A stretch of DNA of 33,642 bases from Chrysochromulina tobinii. Taxonomy: Eukaryota; Haptophyta; Prymnesiales; Chrysochromulinaceae. Both the position numbers and the translations under genes were made by a program. Under the pieces are notes generated by a model, which did no database searches, was not told where the DNA came from, and saw nothing but the letters and a program-made list of their open reading frames with translations. Shown here one piece after another: positions 7,701 to 16,800 of the stretch. The stretch's first letter is position 1. Every line of letters begins with the position of its first letter. Where the stretch lies: the NCBI GenBank assembly GCA_001275005.1, contig JWZX01002533.1, positions 1 to 33,642 of the forward strand. The letters are read 5' to 3'.

Positions 7701-10700
7701 GGAATCGTCAACCGCGGAGATCTTGGCGAGCTCACCCAATCCCACAGGGTCGGTCGAGTCGAGATCGGTGCTCGTGTATTCAAACGGCACCGATGATGGC
7801 TTGTACCTGCGAAGGAGGGACGTGGCGCCCTGGTGAGCGCGTGCATGCGAGGAAGGGGTGGGCTGGGGGGGCTTGTACCTGCGGGACGCGCATTGAGGCA
7901 CGGTCACCTCATTACCGCGCATGCTCGGCTATCAGAGGTCATCAGAAGCAATTAGAGGCAATCAGCGTACAGAGACTTGGGGATGGCCGTCAGAGGTCAT
8001 CAGAGGTCATCAGAGGCAATCAGCGTACAGAGACTTGGGGATGGCCGAGGAGCCATTCGACCAAGGCCACCAAATCGAGCCGCTCTCTACAAACATCATC
8101 CCCGGGCATAGTGCTCGGTCTGCGGTCGCCCCTCGGATCTGCATCAGCCGAATGCCGCCAAGCAGCAGGTTCTTGCCACGCACCACAATCGGCGCCGGCT
8201 CGATGAACTGTTGAGCTGTCGCGTTCATGAGCGGAGATACGATCTCGTCAGAGCAGAGTGGTCATCAGCGGTTATCAGCGGTCTCATCAGCAGAGATACG
8301 ATCTCGTCAGAGCAGAGTGGTCATCAGCGGTCATCAGCGGTCATCAGCGGTCTCATCAGCGGTCATTAGCGTACCGGTCTCATTAGAACAGAGAAGGAGC
8401 GCCAGTGGGCCGAGAAGGCAGTTTGGAAAGAGGACGTACGGCAATGAGTTGATGAGGAAGTCTTGGAACATGGACATCGAGTTGACGTGCGCCAGGTCGG
8501 TGAGCGAATCCGAGACGACGTATCTGCATGCAACGAGGAGGGCCATGCCATCAGCATGCAACGAGGAGGGCCATGCCATCAGCATGCAACGAGGAGGGCC
8601 ATGCCATCAGCATGCAACGAGGAGGGCCATGCCATCAGCATGCAATGAGGAGGGCCATGCCATCAGCATGCAATGAGGAGGGCCATGCCATCAGCATGCA
8701 ATGAGGAGGGCCATGCCATCAGCATGCAACGAGGAGGGCCATGCCATCAGCATGCAATGAGGAGGGCCATCAGCATGCAATGAGGAGGGCAATCAGCATG
8801 CAATGAGGAGGGCCATCAGCATGCAATGAGGAGGGCCATCAGCATGCAATGAGGGAAGGCTCTCCGCGAGACGAGACGTACTCGAAGGGCGTATTGAAAG
8901 AGTTATCAGAGGCAATCAGCGGAAGTCATCAGCGGTCATCAGCGTACTCGAAGGGCGTATTGAAAGAGTCATCAGAGGCAATCAGCGGAAGTCATCAGCG
9001 TACTCGAAGGGCGTATTGAAAGAGTCTTCGAGGGCGGAACACATCTCTCGTTGCGTCTCCACATGGGTCTTAATGAAGGCGACTTGATAGATTAAAATGG
9101 CCAGCGCGACGGTCTCAAACACCATCTTAAGCATCTCAAAGCGCGTGAGGAAGGTTGGACTCCAGGCGAAGAGGCGCGTACGAATATCGTCTTCGAAATC
9201 GCCCATGTCCTCGCCCTCCGCCCCGGCCATCCGTCTTGCGCTCGCTTTCTGCCTCGCGCGCGCCTGCAAGCAAAGGAGGGAATCACTCGGAGGCAATCAG
9301 AGGCGATCAGAGGCGATCAGAGGCAATCAGACGCGCGCCTGCATGAAACGAGGGACGCATTCGACCGTCATCAGTCGTCATCAGTGGCGCGTACCTTGAG
9401 CACGGTGTCCACCTCGTGCTCAATATTCAGTGGCCATCAGTGGCCATCATCAGTGGTCATCAGAGGCCATCAGCATGCACACCTTGAGCATCTTGTCTAC
9501 CTCAAGCCCGAGATTCCTAGCGTCCCTTGCATCGTCCTGAGCGTCCTCCTCCGCCGCGGCCACGGCGCCCACAGCCCCCTTTTGGGATGCCGAGCGCTCC
9601 TGATGAAGCGTAATCAAGAACAGCTTAGTGATAGTCCTCTGCGCGGAAAGGTCCAACGCCTCAAAGACCAACGTGCGCCGTAAAAAGTGGACGCCGTTCT
9701 GGTCGGTCACCACGTGCCGCAGAGGACTGATGTGCCAGTACTCACACGCGGTCTCAATGAGCCTCTCGAAGGTGACGTCGTACCTGCATGCAATGAGGAG
9801 GCCATCCGCATTCACACTGCATTCACACGCGGTCTCAATCAGCCTCCCGAAGGTGACGTCGTACGAGATCGGGAGCTCGAGTGACGAGATCGGGAGCTCG
9901 AAGTGACTCGGAGTCATTAGGGGTCATTAGGGGTCATTAGGGGTCATCAGGGTTCATGAGCGGTCATTACGAGATCGGGAGCTCGAGTGACTCGGAGTTG
10001 AAGTGCAGCTGCACCAACTTGTTGGGTTGCTGTGACGATCGCAGCAGGCGGTCGTCGAACAAGTTGCCTGCAAGGCGAGCGTGAGGCGTCATCACTGATC
10101 ATCAATGGCACTCGATCGCAATCAGAAGCACTCACCGGTAATCAGAGCCTCCTCGATCCGGTGCCTCTCGAGGCGTGCGTCGGCGCCCGGTGGCATCGAG
10201 ATGAGATGAGCTCGCGCAAGCTCGCGTAACAGGGCGAGCAGCGCCTTGCCATAGTCGATATGGAGCTGCGAGGCGAGCTTGGCTGCCATGAGCTCTGGTG
10301 GCTGATCCGCATCGCGCATCAGCTCCTCCGTGCGCTGCGTATGCATGCGCCCCATGTACGTGCGCAGCACCTCCTCGAGCTTGGCGGAGATGACCTGATG
10401 AGGGTGGCAATCAGAGGCTCATCAGGGGTCATCAGAGGCGCAGCACCCCCTCGAGCTTGGCGGAGATGACCTGAGGTGAGGTCGGGCGAGGTCGGCGAGG
10501 TCGGCGAGGTCGGTGAGGTCGGCGAGCAGAGGCCCGTGCGCTGATTGCGGGCCAATCAGGGGGCCATCACGGGCCAATCACGGGCTTCTCGTGACAATCT
10601 CGTGGCAATCTCGGGGCACTCCGAGGGGCACTCCGAAGGGAAAGCACTCGCCTGCGGCGGCGAGATCGGCGAGTCGAGGCCCTTGAGCTGATCCGCGAGC

Positions 10701-11140
10701 ACCGGTGCCAGCTGCTCCCGCAGCTCCTCGACGAGCTGCTTGCCGAGCGTCTTGGGCGGCAGCCGGGAGGCCATCACATCCGCCTGGATGATCGCCGCAT
10801 CCGACGGCTTCGTGGACGCCTGGAATGCCTTGGTGAGGGCGCGGAAAGTGCTAATGTCGCCGCCAGCGCCGCTCCCGCCGCCGCGACCAATTCCACCGAC
10901 GGGGCCGCCCGTCGCCGTGCACTCGACCGGCTCCGCGGAGGCGATCGGCGTGCGCGACACTGCATATTCATCCATGACGGTCTGCAGTGCATCCAACCGC
11001 GCCAGGACCGTCTCGAGCTCCTCTGCTAGACGCAGAGCCTCGTTAATGTGGAGGTCGTTGGACCCGAGGGCCTTCTCAAGCTCAAGGGCGCGTTTACGCA
11101 GCGCTACGATGTCTGTGCGGGTGCGGTAGTTGGCATCCAT
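4771..11140 (-). CDS. Polycystin (TRPP/PKD2)-like cation channel, 14 exons
   Basis: Exons in transcript order are 11140-10652, 10394-10136, 10067-9971, 9783-9483, 9263-9004, 8523-8375, 8215-8029, 7806-7344, 7084-6838, 6583-6299, 6013-5905, 5691-5287, 5136-5119 and 5035-4771. Every junction keeps frame and gives 1177 residues ending in TAG. Residues 1-425 are a cytosolic helical region. S1 is about 427-445. The extracellular TOP (polycystin) domain spans about 450-820 and includes NLLLGGIRLMQIR and the hallmark W772-x-D774 and FYNP (786-789). S2 is about 826-847, S3 about 875-897, S4 about 932-958, S5 about 980-998, a pore loop about 1003-1022 and S6 about 1050-1078. A charged coiled-coil tail occupies about 1105-1160. 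Such channels pass Na+/Ca2+ in cilia or endomembranes. Exon 13 is an 18-nt microexon. Intron 1 starts with GC. The ATG at 11140 is the first in frame, but a further 5' exon is possible because the frame is open upstream with a hydrophobic stretch. The gene is divergent from the Myb gene. Confidence 0.85.
5036..5118 (-). repeat. Polycystin intron 13 (83 nt), begins with a 38-nt copy of exon 14
   Basis: The + strand segment 5081-5118 (intron) is identical over 38 nt to 4998-5035 (start of exon 14). The remaining 45 nt of the intron are a CCCTCC/TTGCATGC/CTGATGG module ending TTGCATGCAG. Retention would repeat YDLKPDPWPSLDP and then stop, losing the coiled-coil tail. Confidence 0.85.
5137..5286 (-). 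repeat. Polycystin intron 12, 11-bp and 21-bp tandem repeats
   Basis: About five units of GGGTGCAATTA (CCTAATTGCAC in transcript sense) lie at 5160-5213. Two copies of a roughly 21-bp unit containing CTTGATGGCCTCCAAGTG lie near 5224-5270. The donor is GTAACG and the acceptor GGCCGCAG. Confidence 0.75.
5692..5904 (-). repeat. Polycystin intron 11, with 10-nt terminal direct repeat and acceptor echo
   Basis: The intron begins GTGCGTGCTG and exon 12 begins with the identical GTGCGTGCTG. A diverged copy of the first roughly 35 nt of exon 12 lies at about 5793-5828. CTGATGACCR units occupy both ends. Splicing restores one continuous S4 helix (LLVCVLRLALYY). Confidence 0.85.
6014..6298 (-). repeat. 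Polycystin intron 10, 58-bp repeat duplicating the exon-10 donor
   Basis: A 58-bp period starts at 6175, 6233 and 6291; the third copy is the genuine exon-intron boundary. Each copy carries the exon-10 end GACGCTCTCCAGG followed by GTGTGCATGCTGATGACC, so two extra donor sites are present. CTGATGACCG decamers fill 6030-6170. Confidence 0.85.
6584..6837 (-). repeat. Polycystin intron 9, perfect decamer array
   Basis: Ten contiguous 10-bp units of GCGG(C/T)CATTA lie at 6611-6710. In transcript sense this is TAATGRCCGC, so CTAAT recurs every 10 nt. Further CTGATGACC and GAGGATGTCCT repeats lie near the donor. Confidence 0.9.
7085..7343 (-). repeat. Polycystin intron 8, CTGATGAGCT array plus echoes
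   Basis: The intron opens GTACCTGCCTTGGAG and exon 9 opens GTACCGGCTTTTGAG. A second in-intron copy (CGCCGACG|GTACCTTCCTTTGGAG) is also present. About a dozen CTGATGAGCT/CTGATGACCT units follow (about 7100-7232). The acceptor is CCCTTTTCAG. Confidence 0.8.
7807..8028 (-). repeat. Polycystin intron 7, with donor and acceptor echoes
   Basis: The exon-7 end CCATCCCCAAGTCTCT|GTACGC recurs once inside the intron with its following CTGATTGCCTC unit. The exon-8 start CGCAG|GTACAAGCC recurs about 55 nt upstream of the acceptor used. The chosen junction gives IPKSL-YKPSS in frame. Confidence 0.8.
8216..8374 (-). repeat. Polycystin intron 6, with a duplicated junction-like block
   Basis: A roughly 50-nt block reading CTCTGCTCTGACGAGATCG in transcript sense occurs twice and resembles the exon-6 end. 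The last intron bases (AACGCGACAG) resemble the exon-6 terminus AATGAGACCG. CTGATGACCG units separate the blocks. Confidence 0.7.
8524..9003 (-). repeat. Polycystin intron 5 (480 nt): 28/23-bp minisatellite plus two donor echoes
   Basis: Thirteen head-to-tail units occupy about 8526-8857, with a 28-bp period that shortens to 23 bp. In transcript sense each unit contains CTGATGG, a CCCTCCTC pyrimidine run and TTGCATGC. Only the unit next to exon 6 ends in CAG; the others read TGCATGCTG. The exon-5 end (CTCTTTCAATACGCCCTTCGA|GTACG) is repeated twice inside the intron, at about 8878-8903 and 8944-8970. Confidence 0.85.
9264..9482 (-). repeat. Polycystin intron 4, with donor and acceptor echoes
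   Basis: A diverged copy of the exon-4 end (GAGGTGGACACCGTGCTCAAG then GT) lies at about 9392-9427 inside the intron. A second acceptor-like TTTCATGCAG|GCGCGCG precedes the real TGCTTGCAG|GCGCGCG. CTGATNRCC units fill the rest. Confidence 0.75.
9784..9970 (-). repeat. Polycystin intron 3, with echoes of both flanking exons
   Basis: The last bases of exon 3 (CTCGAGCTCCCGATCTC) recur twice more inside the intron. The first roughly 40 nt of exon 4 (GTACGACGTCACCTTC...) also occur once upstream of the real acceptor, with a few substitutions. Between them are CTAATGACCC units. The acceptor is TTGCATGCAG. Confidence 0.8.
10068..10135 (-). other. Polycystin intron 2 (68 nt)
   Basis: This short GT-AG intron (GTGAGTGCTT...CCTTGCAG) joins ALIT to GNLFDD in phase 1. 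It holds a few CTGAT/TTGAT-type motifs but no long array. Confidence 0.75.
10395..10651 (-). repeat. Polycystin intron 1 (GC-AG), with an exon-2 echo
   Basis: The intron starts GCGAGTGCTT and ends CCCTCATCAG. It contains a 33-nt copy (10438-10470) of the first 33 nt of exon 2 (10362-10394), with one mismatch and including its own AG|GT-like junction. It also holds GTCGG(C/T)GAG tandem repeats near 10480-10525. Confidence 0.75.
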
Positions 11141-11407
11141 GCCCTGATGCGCTGCGCTCTGATGCGCAGCGCGCTTGTGCAAGCGGAGGCCGTCACGCAC
11201 GAGCACAAAGATGGAAATGACGAAATGGAACCGTTTTGAGAAATCTGCCCGGGCTCACATGTATCGAAGGGAGAAGCTGCGAGTTTTCGCAATGCTTCCC
11301 AAGCGCCGCGCGCCTTCGGGAAAACTTTCGTGGCACGAACGCGTACGCGTCGCGTCTGGAGCCCTTCCATCCAGTCATCTATCAGCACGCGCCCCACGCC
11401 ACCCGGG
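11141..11407. promoter_or_regulatory. Divergent promoter region between polycystin and Myb genes
   Basis: This 267-bp interval separates the chosen start codons of two divergent genes and should hold both promoters. No TATA box is evident. The polycystin frame remains open up to about 11250, so part of it may be coding or an upstream exon. Confidence 0.4.
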
Positions 11408-12730
11408 ATGCCAAAGACCGAGCGCGCTCCTCTCCATCGCCTCGCCGCCGCCGCCACGCCGCTGGGACGCGCGCCCACAGCCGGCGCTCGCCCCTCGCTG
11501 CGGCCGCGCACCGACGTGAAGCACGACGAGTTGGAGACCTTTCAGTGGGGCGCGGACGACTCTGACGCGCTCGATACGTCGCCGCCACGCCAACGCCCGC
11601 GCAGCTCGCTCCAGACCCGCGACATCCTTCACGGCACGCCCTTCAACAATTGCGCGCGCTCGTGGAACCCTGAGGAGGACACGCGGCTGCGGAACGCGAT
11701 CGACGATGTGGGCTGCAAGTGGATGGCGGTGGCTCAGCTGGTGGGCGGCGGACGATCTCCCGCGATGTGCCGCAACCGGTTCCAGCGCATGCAGGCCCCC
11801 ATCCACGGCAAACGAGCTGTCAACCTCTGCTCGGCGTGCGGTCAGCCCAAGCGTGGACACACGTGCATCGCCAAACTCGACGCCAAGCTCCAGCGGCATC
11901 CCCCCTTGCCTTTCGTGGCGGCGGCCCCCGGGGGCGCGCCCGATGACGTGGTCGACACCCTCCGGCCGCGCGCTCTCCACGGGGATCAACTGCGGGCCCC
12001 CTTGCGCGATCTGCCCGTCCCTCGCCTACCCTCCTCGTCCCTCTCCGTCCCTCGCCGTCCCTCGCCGTCCCTCTCCGTCCCTCGCCGTCCCTCGCCGTCC
12101 CTCGGCCTCCCGGCGACCCTTGAGGTGCCCGACATGGCGCCCGAAGTTGGGGTGGACGCGTCATACGTGGATGAGTTCGACGCGATGACCGAGTACGATG
12201 ACGAGCCGCACATGGCGCTCGACGAGTGCCCTGCGAGCGGCGGCGCGAGCGGCGGTGGTGGCAGTGGCGGCGGCGGCGGCGGCACGGGCGCCATGTCGGG
12301 CACAGGCACAGCAGGTTGGTCGGCTTTCGAGCGCCATCTCGGGCGCCCCGGCTCCGCCACGGGCGCCATCTCGGGCGGCACGTCACTGTCTACCTCCGAG
12401 TCATCGCAGCTGGGCGGGATGATGCTCGAGCACCATGAGGCAGCCTATTCCTCGGCCTACTGGACGCTCGCGGCGCTCGGCATGGCGCTCGGCTCGCCCG
12501 CGACGACGCCCGAGCCCACCCCACAGCCGCTCGTGCCCTCTTCCTCCTTCGACGTGTCCACGGCGCTCGGCACGGCGCTCGACGGCGTGAAGACGCTCGA
12601 CACGGCGCTCGACGGCGTGAAGACGCTCGGCGGCGCCATCGTGAGCGTCATCGCGGAGCTCGACTTCACGCCCGCGTCGCATTTCGTCAGCGAGCTCCTC
12701 GGGCTCGAGCGCCATACCGAGCTGGAGTGA
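11408..12730 (+). CDS. Single-repeat Myb/SANT protein with CCHC zinc knuckle
   Basis: This 440-residue protein has one Myb-like DNA-binding repeat at about residues 85-131 (W86, W105, then the RSPAMCRNRFQRM recognition-helix region). A C-x2-C-x6-H-x-C knuckle (C141, C144, H151, C153; CSACGQPKRGHTC) follows directly. The two modules suggest a nuclear DNA-binding regulator. The rest is low complexity: SVPRRPSPSL repeats (about 208-237), a Gly/Ser run and a duplicated TALDGVKTLD block near residues 390-405. I start at the ATG at 11408 because the longer frame begins with GTG at 11330. A tandem copy of the last 49 nt, including the stop codon, follows immediately downstream. Confidence 0.8.
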   Translation: MPKTERAPLHRLAAAATPLGRAPTAGARPSLRPRTDVKHDELETFQWGADDSDALDTSPPRQRPRSSLQTRDILHGTPFNNCARSWNPEEDTRLRNAIDDVGCKWMAVAQLVGGGRSPAMCRNRFQRMQAPIHGKRAVNLCSACGQPKRGHTCIAKLDAKLQRHPPLPFVAAAPGGAPDDVVDTLRPRALHGDQLRAPLRDLPVPRLPSSSLSVPRRPSPSLSVPRRPSPSLGLPATLEVPDMAPEVGVDASYVDEFDAMTEYDDEPHMALDECPASGGASGGGGSGGGGGGTGAMSGTGTAGWSAFERHLGRPGSATGAISGGTSLSTSESSQLGGMMLEHHEAAYSSAYWTLAALGMALGSPATTPEPTPQPLVPSSSFDVSTALGTALDGVKTLDTALDGVKTLGGAIVSVIAELDFTPASHFVSELLGLERHTELE

Positions 12731-12804
12731 GTTTCGTCAGCGAGCTCCTCGGGCTCGAGCGCTGTGTCGAGCGCTGTGTCGAGCGCCATACCGAGCTGGA
12801 GTGA
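12682..12804. repeat. Tandem duplication of the Myb gene 3' end
   Basis: The last 49 nt of the gene (12682-12730, TTTCGTCAGCGAGCTCCTCG ... GAGTGA) recur at 12732-12804 with a 24-nt internal expansion of a CGAGCGCTGTGT-type unit. The second copy also ends in GAGTGA. Confidence 0.85.
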
Positions 12805-13891
12805 GCGAGGGAGCAGGCACGTGCGATGGTGGGTATCTCGTCCGCCATGCCCACGAGAGCGTCGGCGAAGCCGATGGTGGGGCATCGCATGCGTCAGCTC
12901 CACATCTCTCACCTCATGTTCATCTCTCACTCCATCTCGGACCACTAGCCCGCCCTCGCACGCCTCAAACTTCATCGCGGACGTCGTGTAGACGTGGTGC
13001 ACTCCGCCGCCTTCGGACGCTCGCCGTCAGTCAGTCGAATGACGGCGGTCATCTTGGGCTGTGGAACTGGCTCAGCACCCAAACTCGCGTGACGAGGCGC
13101 CGTCGCGGGCAGACGAGGGCACGTGTTACAACTGTGAGAGGCGCGAGAGAGAGCGCTCAAGAGAGCGCGCCCACCCTTGAGAGACCTTCGGAGAGACCAC
13201 GAGACGCGTCGTACCGGGCTTGGAGTTAGCCAGGCAGATGCGCACCTCACAACGACGCATGCTCGATTCGGATGTGTTTTGGCAGCATGCCTGGGAGCCT
13301 GGGGAGGCGCCACTTACGATGAGGGATGTAATTGCGCCTCTGGCATCATGTGCCTGCTCAATACCTGGTGCGAGCCTCTCTGAGAGTCCCGTGGCGTAAG
13401 TGAACGGGCGACCGCGGCGACGCCGCAGTCAGGCGTGTGCGTGTGCAGCGTGCGCGCGTGAGGTGCGTCTCGCCGGGCAGCCGTCACACGGTGTGGGACG
13501 GTGCTGGCGCCGGCCCAAACACGCCGTCCCCCTTGGTTTCGGAACGAACGCCAAGACGCGAGGAAGCTCGGTGTGTCGGATACGTAAGTTAACAAACTCG
13601 TCTCCGTCCGAAAACCCGTACGCGCTACGCGGCTGGGCTACCAATTGTGGGCCACACGCGAGCCCCCACTTGGCCTTGGCCCATGCATGGGCCCATGCCT
13701 TGGCCCTTGCGCTGGTCGGTTCCGGGGCTCACAGCATGTGGTCGGAAAACTGCGCCTCTGCGCCTTGCTAGCTCAATGAGATTGCACTCCGAGATCACTC
13801 TCGATCGGAAAGCTCACCAGGCGTCCCACCTCAGGCACTGTAGCGTATGTGGTGACGAAAAGAGCGCCGTCACGAGCGTGCGGGCAAAATA
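12805..13891. other. Gap between Myb and ABCG genes
   Basis: No gene is firmly supported in this roughly 1.1-kb interval. A short Cys-rich frame (DEGCNCASGIMCLLNTWCEPL, ending near 13381) and a canonical donor-like GTAAGTG at about 13395 could belong to an upstream exon of the ABCG gene, which lacks a signal peptide of its own. That remains speculation. Confidence 0.4.
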
Positions 13892-16800
13892 ATGGGGCAA
13901 GGCTTCACCCATGTCGCTGGTCCGAAGCCCCCGTCGTGGCTCTCCGACTGCGCCGTGCTAGAGCCGACGGAGTGCATCTCTCGGCCTGAGTGTGGCTTCT
14001 GCTTCACTTCTTTTTCGTGCATGCCTGGCAACGCGAGTGGGCCCGCGGTGGGAGCGCTGCCATGCATTCCGAATCCGGCCGACCCGACGATCCAACCGCC
14101 GGATCACACCTACGACCCTGCCTCGGCCCGCTTCGGCTGGCTGCAGGCCAACTGCTCGTGGGCATACGACAATGCAACCTACGATGCCATCCTCGCCAGG
14201 CACGACTTTGGCGGACCTGGTGGGGGCCCAGCTGGATACGGTCCTCTGAAGAGCTTTGACACGATGCGCCCTCCGCGCTCGCCGTCCATCGACTCGGTTC
14301 CCCCCGAGTGGGACGCGCCGTGCACAGCTGGTGGCCAGCGGCGGTGGGATCCGCTCACCAACTGCAACCCGTCCCAAAAACCGGACGATCCGTGGCTCGG
14401 GCCCTGCAAGGACAACACCTACGCGTGGGGAGGCACCCGCTGCCTGTGCCCCGAGGGGCGGGTGGGCCTCACATGCGGCGGCTGTGCCTCCGATGCCGGC
14501 TGCGGCGACGGGTTCCAGTGTGACCTGCCGGCCTTTTCCCCGGTCGAGGAAGTGCACCTCGGCTGCATAGTGCCGTCGCGTTCGAGCATCTCCTTGTCTC
14601 CGGTTGTTGACCCAAAGTACATCTTCGGCTTCACAGGCACAGATAATGCGCAGCCGTCGTTCGACTTGCGCCTCGGGCCAGGCACGTGGCAGGCGACACT
14701 CAAGAAAGCCATCCCGTGGCCCCTCGGCCAGATCGTGACCTTCCTGAGCGTCAAGCCGGCGCCGCCCCAGGAGGGCAAGTATTCGCGGCTGCTCTCCGGC
14801 ATCTCCTTTGTAGCTGCGGTGCACAGCGAGCAGTACGTCACGGCGATTTCGCACACCTGCCCAGACAAGAAGGCGCTGGGGTTCGACTCGCCCTTTGACA
14901 GCGGTGCCACGTGCCTTCGGTGGACTGTGAGCGACAAGGTGAAGAGCGACGACTTCTTCAGCACCTCGCCGAATTTCTGCCCAGCGAAAGGTCCATGCCG
15001 GCTGCCCAGCTCTAGCTCCCCCGGCGGCTGGGCACGCTTCGATCAAGACACGAAGTCGATCGCGACGTACATCAAGCCGCCGCTCTCTGTCGACTGCCAG
15101 CTGCCGCGGACGCACGACTCCACGCACACAGTCTGCTCGCTCCAGACGAATTACAAGATCCTCGGGTCTCCGTTCATCATCAACATGGATTGCGAGGTGG
15201 CGGCGGGCCGATGCAATGCCGCACGCAACTTTTCGTATCCGTCACCACCATCCGCGCCGCCGCCGCCGCCGCCGTCGCCACTGAACCTCCTCGAGCAGTG
15301 TGCACTGCCCGAGCACTCGCGCCGGTGCACCTGGGGGGCTCTGTTAGTGCCCCTCGGGCTGCTGCTCGTGCTCATGGGCTCTGTGGCCTTGTGCCACCTG
15401 CTCAGCCACTGCTACGACAGGCGGGACCACGGTATCGCACGCCGCCGCTCCGCGCGAAAGCCCCGCCCCCTTGGCAGCCGCCGCCACCGACGCGCCGCCG
15501 ATGTCGGTACGTCGTCCGCGTCGGCAGACGCCCCAATGCCAGTAGTCAGCGTCCCGCCGAGGCGGGCAGCGCGTGTGAAGTGGGCGTCGGAGAGTTCCAT
15601 CGCCATAGAGCTGCCCTCCGACGCGAGCTCGGCTGCGCTGGTGTCTAGCTGGGCCAGCCCGGCGGGTGGCAACAGAACTCAGCTGACCACCGAGTTTCGT
15701 CAGCAGACCACCCTCTCCGACGGTGGTGCATCACTCAACGCGGCGGAGGGCGGTGGTGGCGCCGCATCTCCCGCCGCCGTCGCAGAGGCGGGCGGACGAA
15801 TCGGTGCAGACGAAGCGGGCGAGTGTGGGCAGATTGCCCAGCGGTGTACGACTCTGGGCGTCCTGCCCGTTGCGGCCATCGCCACCTGGCTGCCTGTAGA
15901 GCCATCGCCTCCGAAAACCACGGCGACGGCTCCGCCGAGCTCCCTCGCCGCATCCATGCTCATCCCCCCCAACGCCTCCATCCGGCAGCTCCCCGCGAAC
16001 ACGACGTCCTCCTCGCCCGCGGCCCTGACAGCCGCCGCCGCGCAGCCGCCTCCCCCGCCGCCGCCCCTCAGCTGGCATCACGTGAGCTACCGCGCGGGCA
16101 GAAACGGCCCCCGGCTGCTCCAGCCGTGCACTGCCGAGCTCCATGGTCGCGGTGCGACCAGCAGTGGGCTCTGGGCTATGATCGGCCCGAGCGGCGCGGG
16201 GAAGTCGACACTACTCAGCGTGCTGGCCGGCCGTCGAGAAGAGGTCTCCGTCGAGGCGGGCGCCGGCGAGCGTGCCGAGGTACGCCTTTACGGCCAGCGC
16301 ATGGGGAGCGCCGCCCGGCGCGCTCGAATCGGTTTCGTGACGCAGGAGGACGTGCTGCCCCCTACCTCGACGGTGCGTGAGCATCTCGACTTCCACGCGC
16401 GCCTTCGCGCTCCATGGCTCTCGCGCCGCGCGCGCCGGCAGCTGGTCGAGGCCAGCCTAGGAGCGCTCGGCCTCGGACCGCTCGCTGATCGGTGCATCGG
16501 CGACGGCTTCATACGCGGGCTCTCGGGCGGCGAGAGGCGCCGAACGTCCGTAGGCTGCGAGCTCATCGTCGCGACTGCGCGCACGGCGCATGAGTACGAG
16601 CGCCGTGTCGAGCGCATGGCTGATCGGCATGGCACGAGCGCGAGTGCCCACATGTCGAGCGCGCCGCGCGTACCGCTGCTGCTACTCGACGAGCCCTTCT
16701 CAGGCCTCGACTCGCTCAACGCGCGGCTACTTCTCCACGCGCTCGTCAGCATGGTGAACGGCAACGGCGACGACGCGGCCGACGCGGAGGTTGGCAAGGC

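Noticed and set aside
7377-8206. Plus-strand frames over polycystin introns and exons
   Set aside because: They consist of translated repeat units and antisense exon sequence; the minus-strand exon chain explains the region with every phase consistent.
8524-8860. CRISPR-like regular repeats of 28 bp
   Set aside because: Units are contiguous with no unique spacers, lie inside a spliced intron of a eukaryotic gene and shorten to 23 bp; they are a minisatellite.
4771-11140. Several separate small minus-strand genes instead of one polycystin gene
   Set aside because: The pieces join through GT/GC-AG junctions without a single phase conflict and reproduce the S1-TOP domain-S2-S6 order of one channel.
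13958-15127. 389-codon minus-strand frame
   Set aside because: It lies opposite the Cys-rich half of the ABCG gene, shows GC-rich antisense composition and no recognisable motif.
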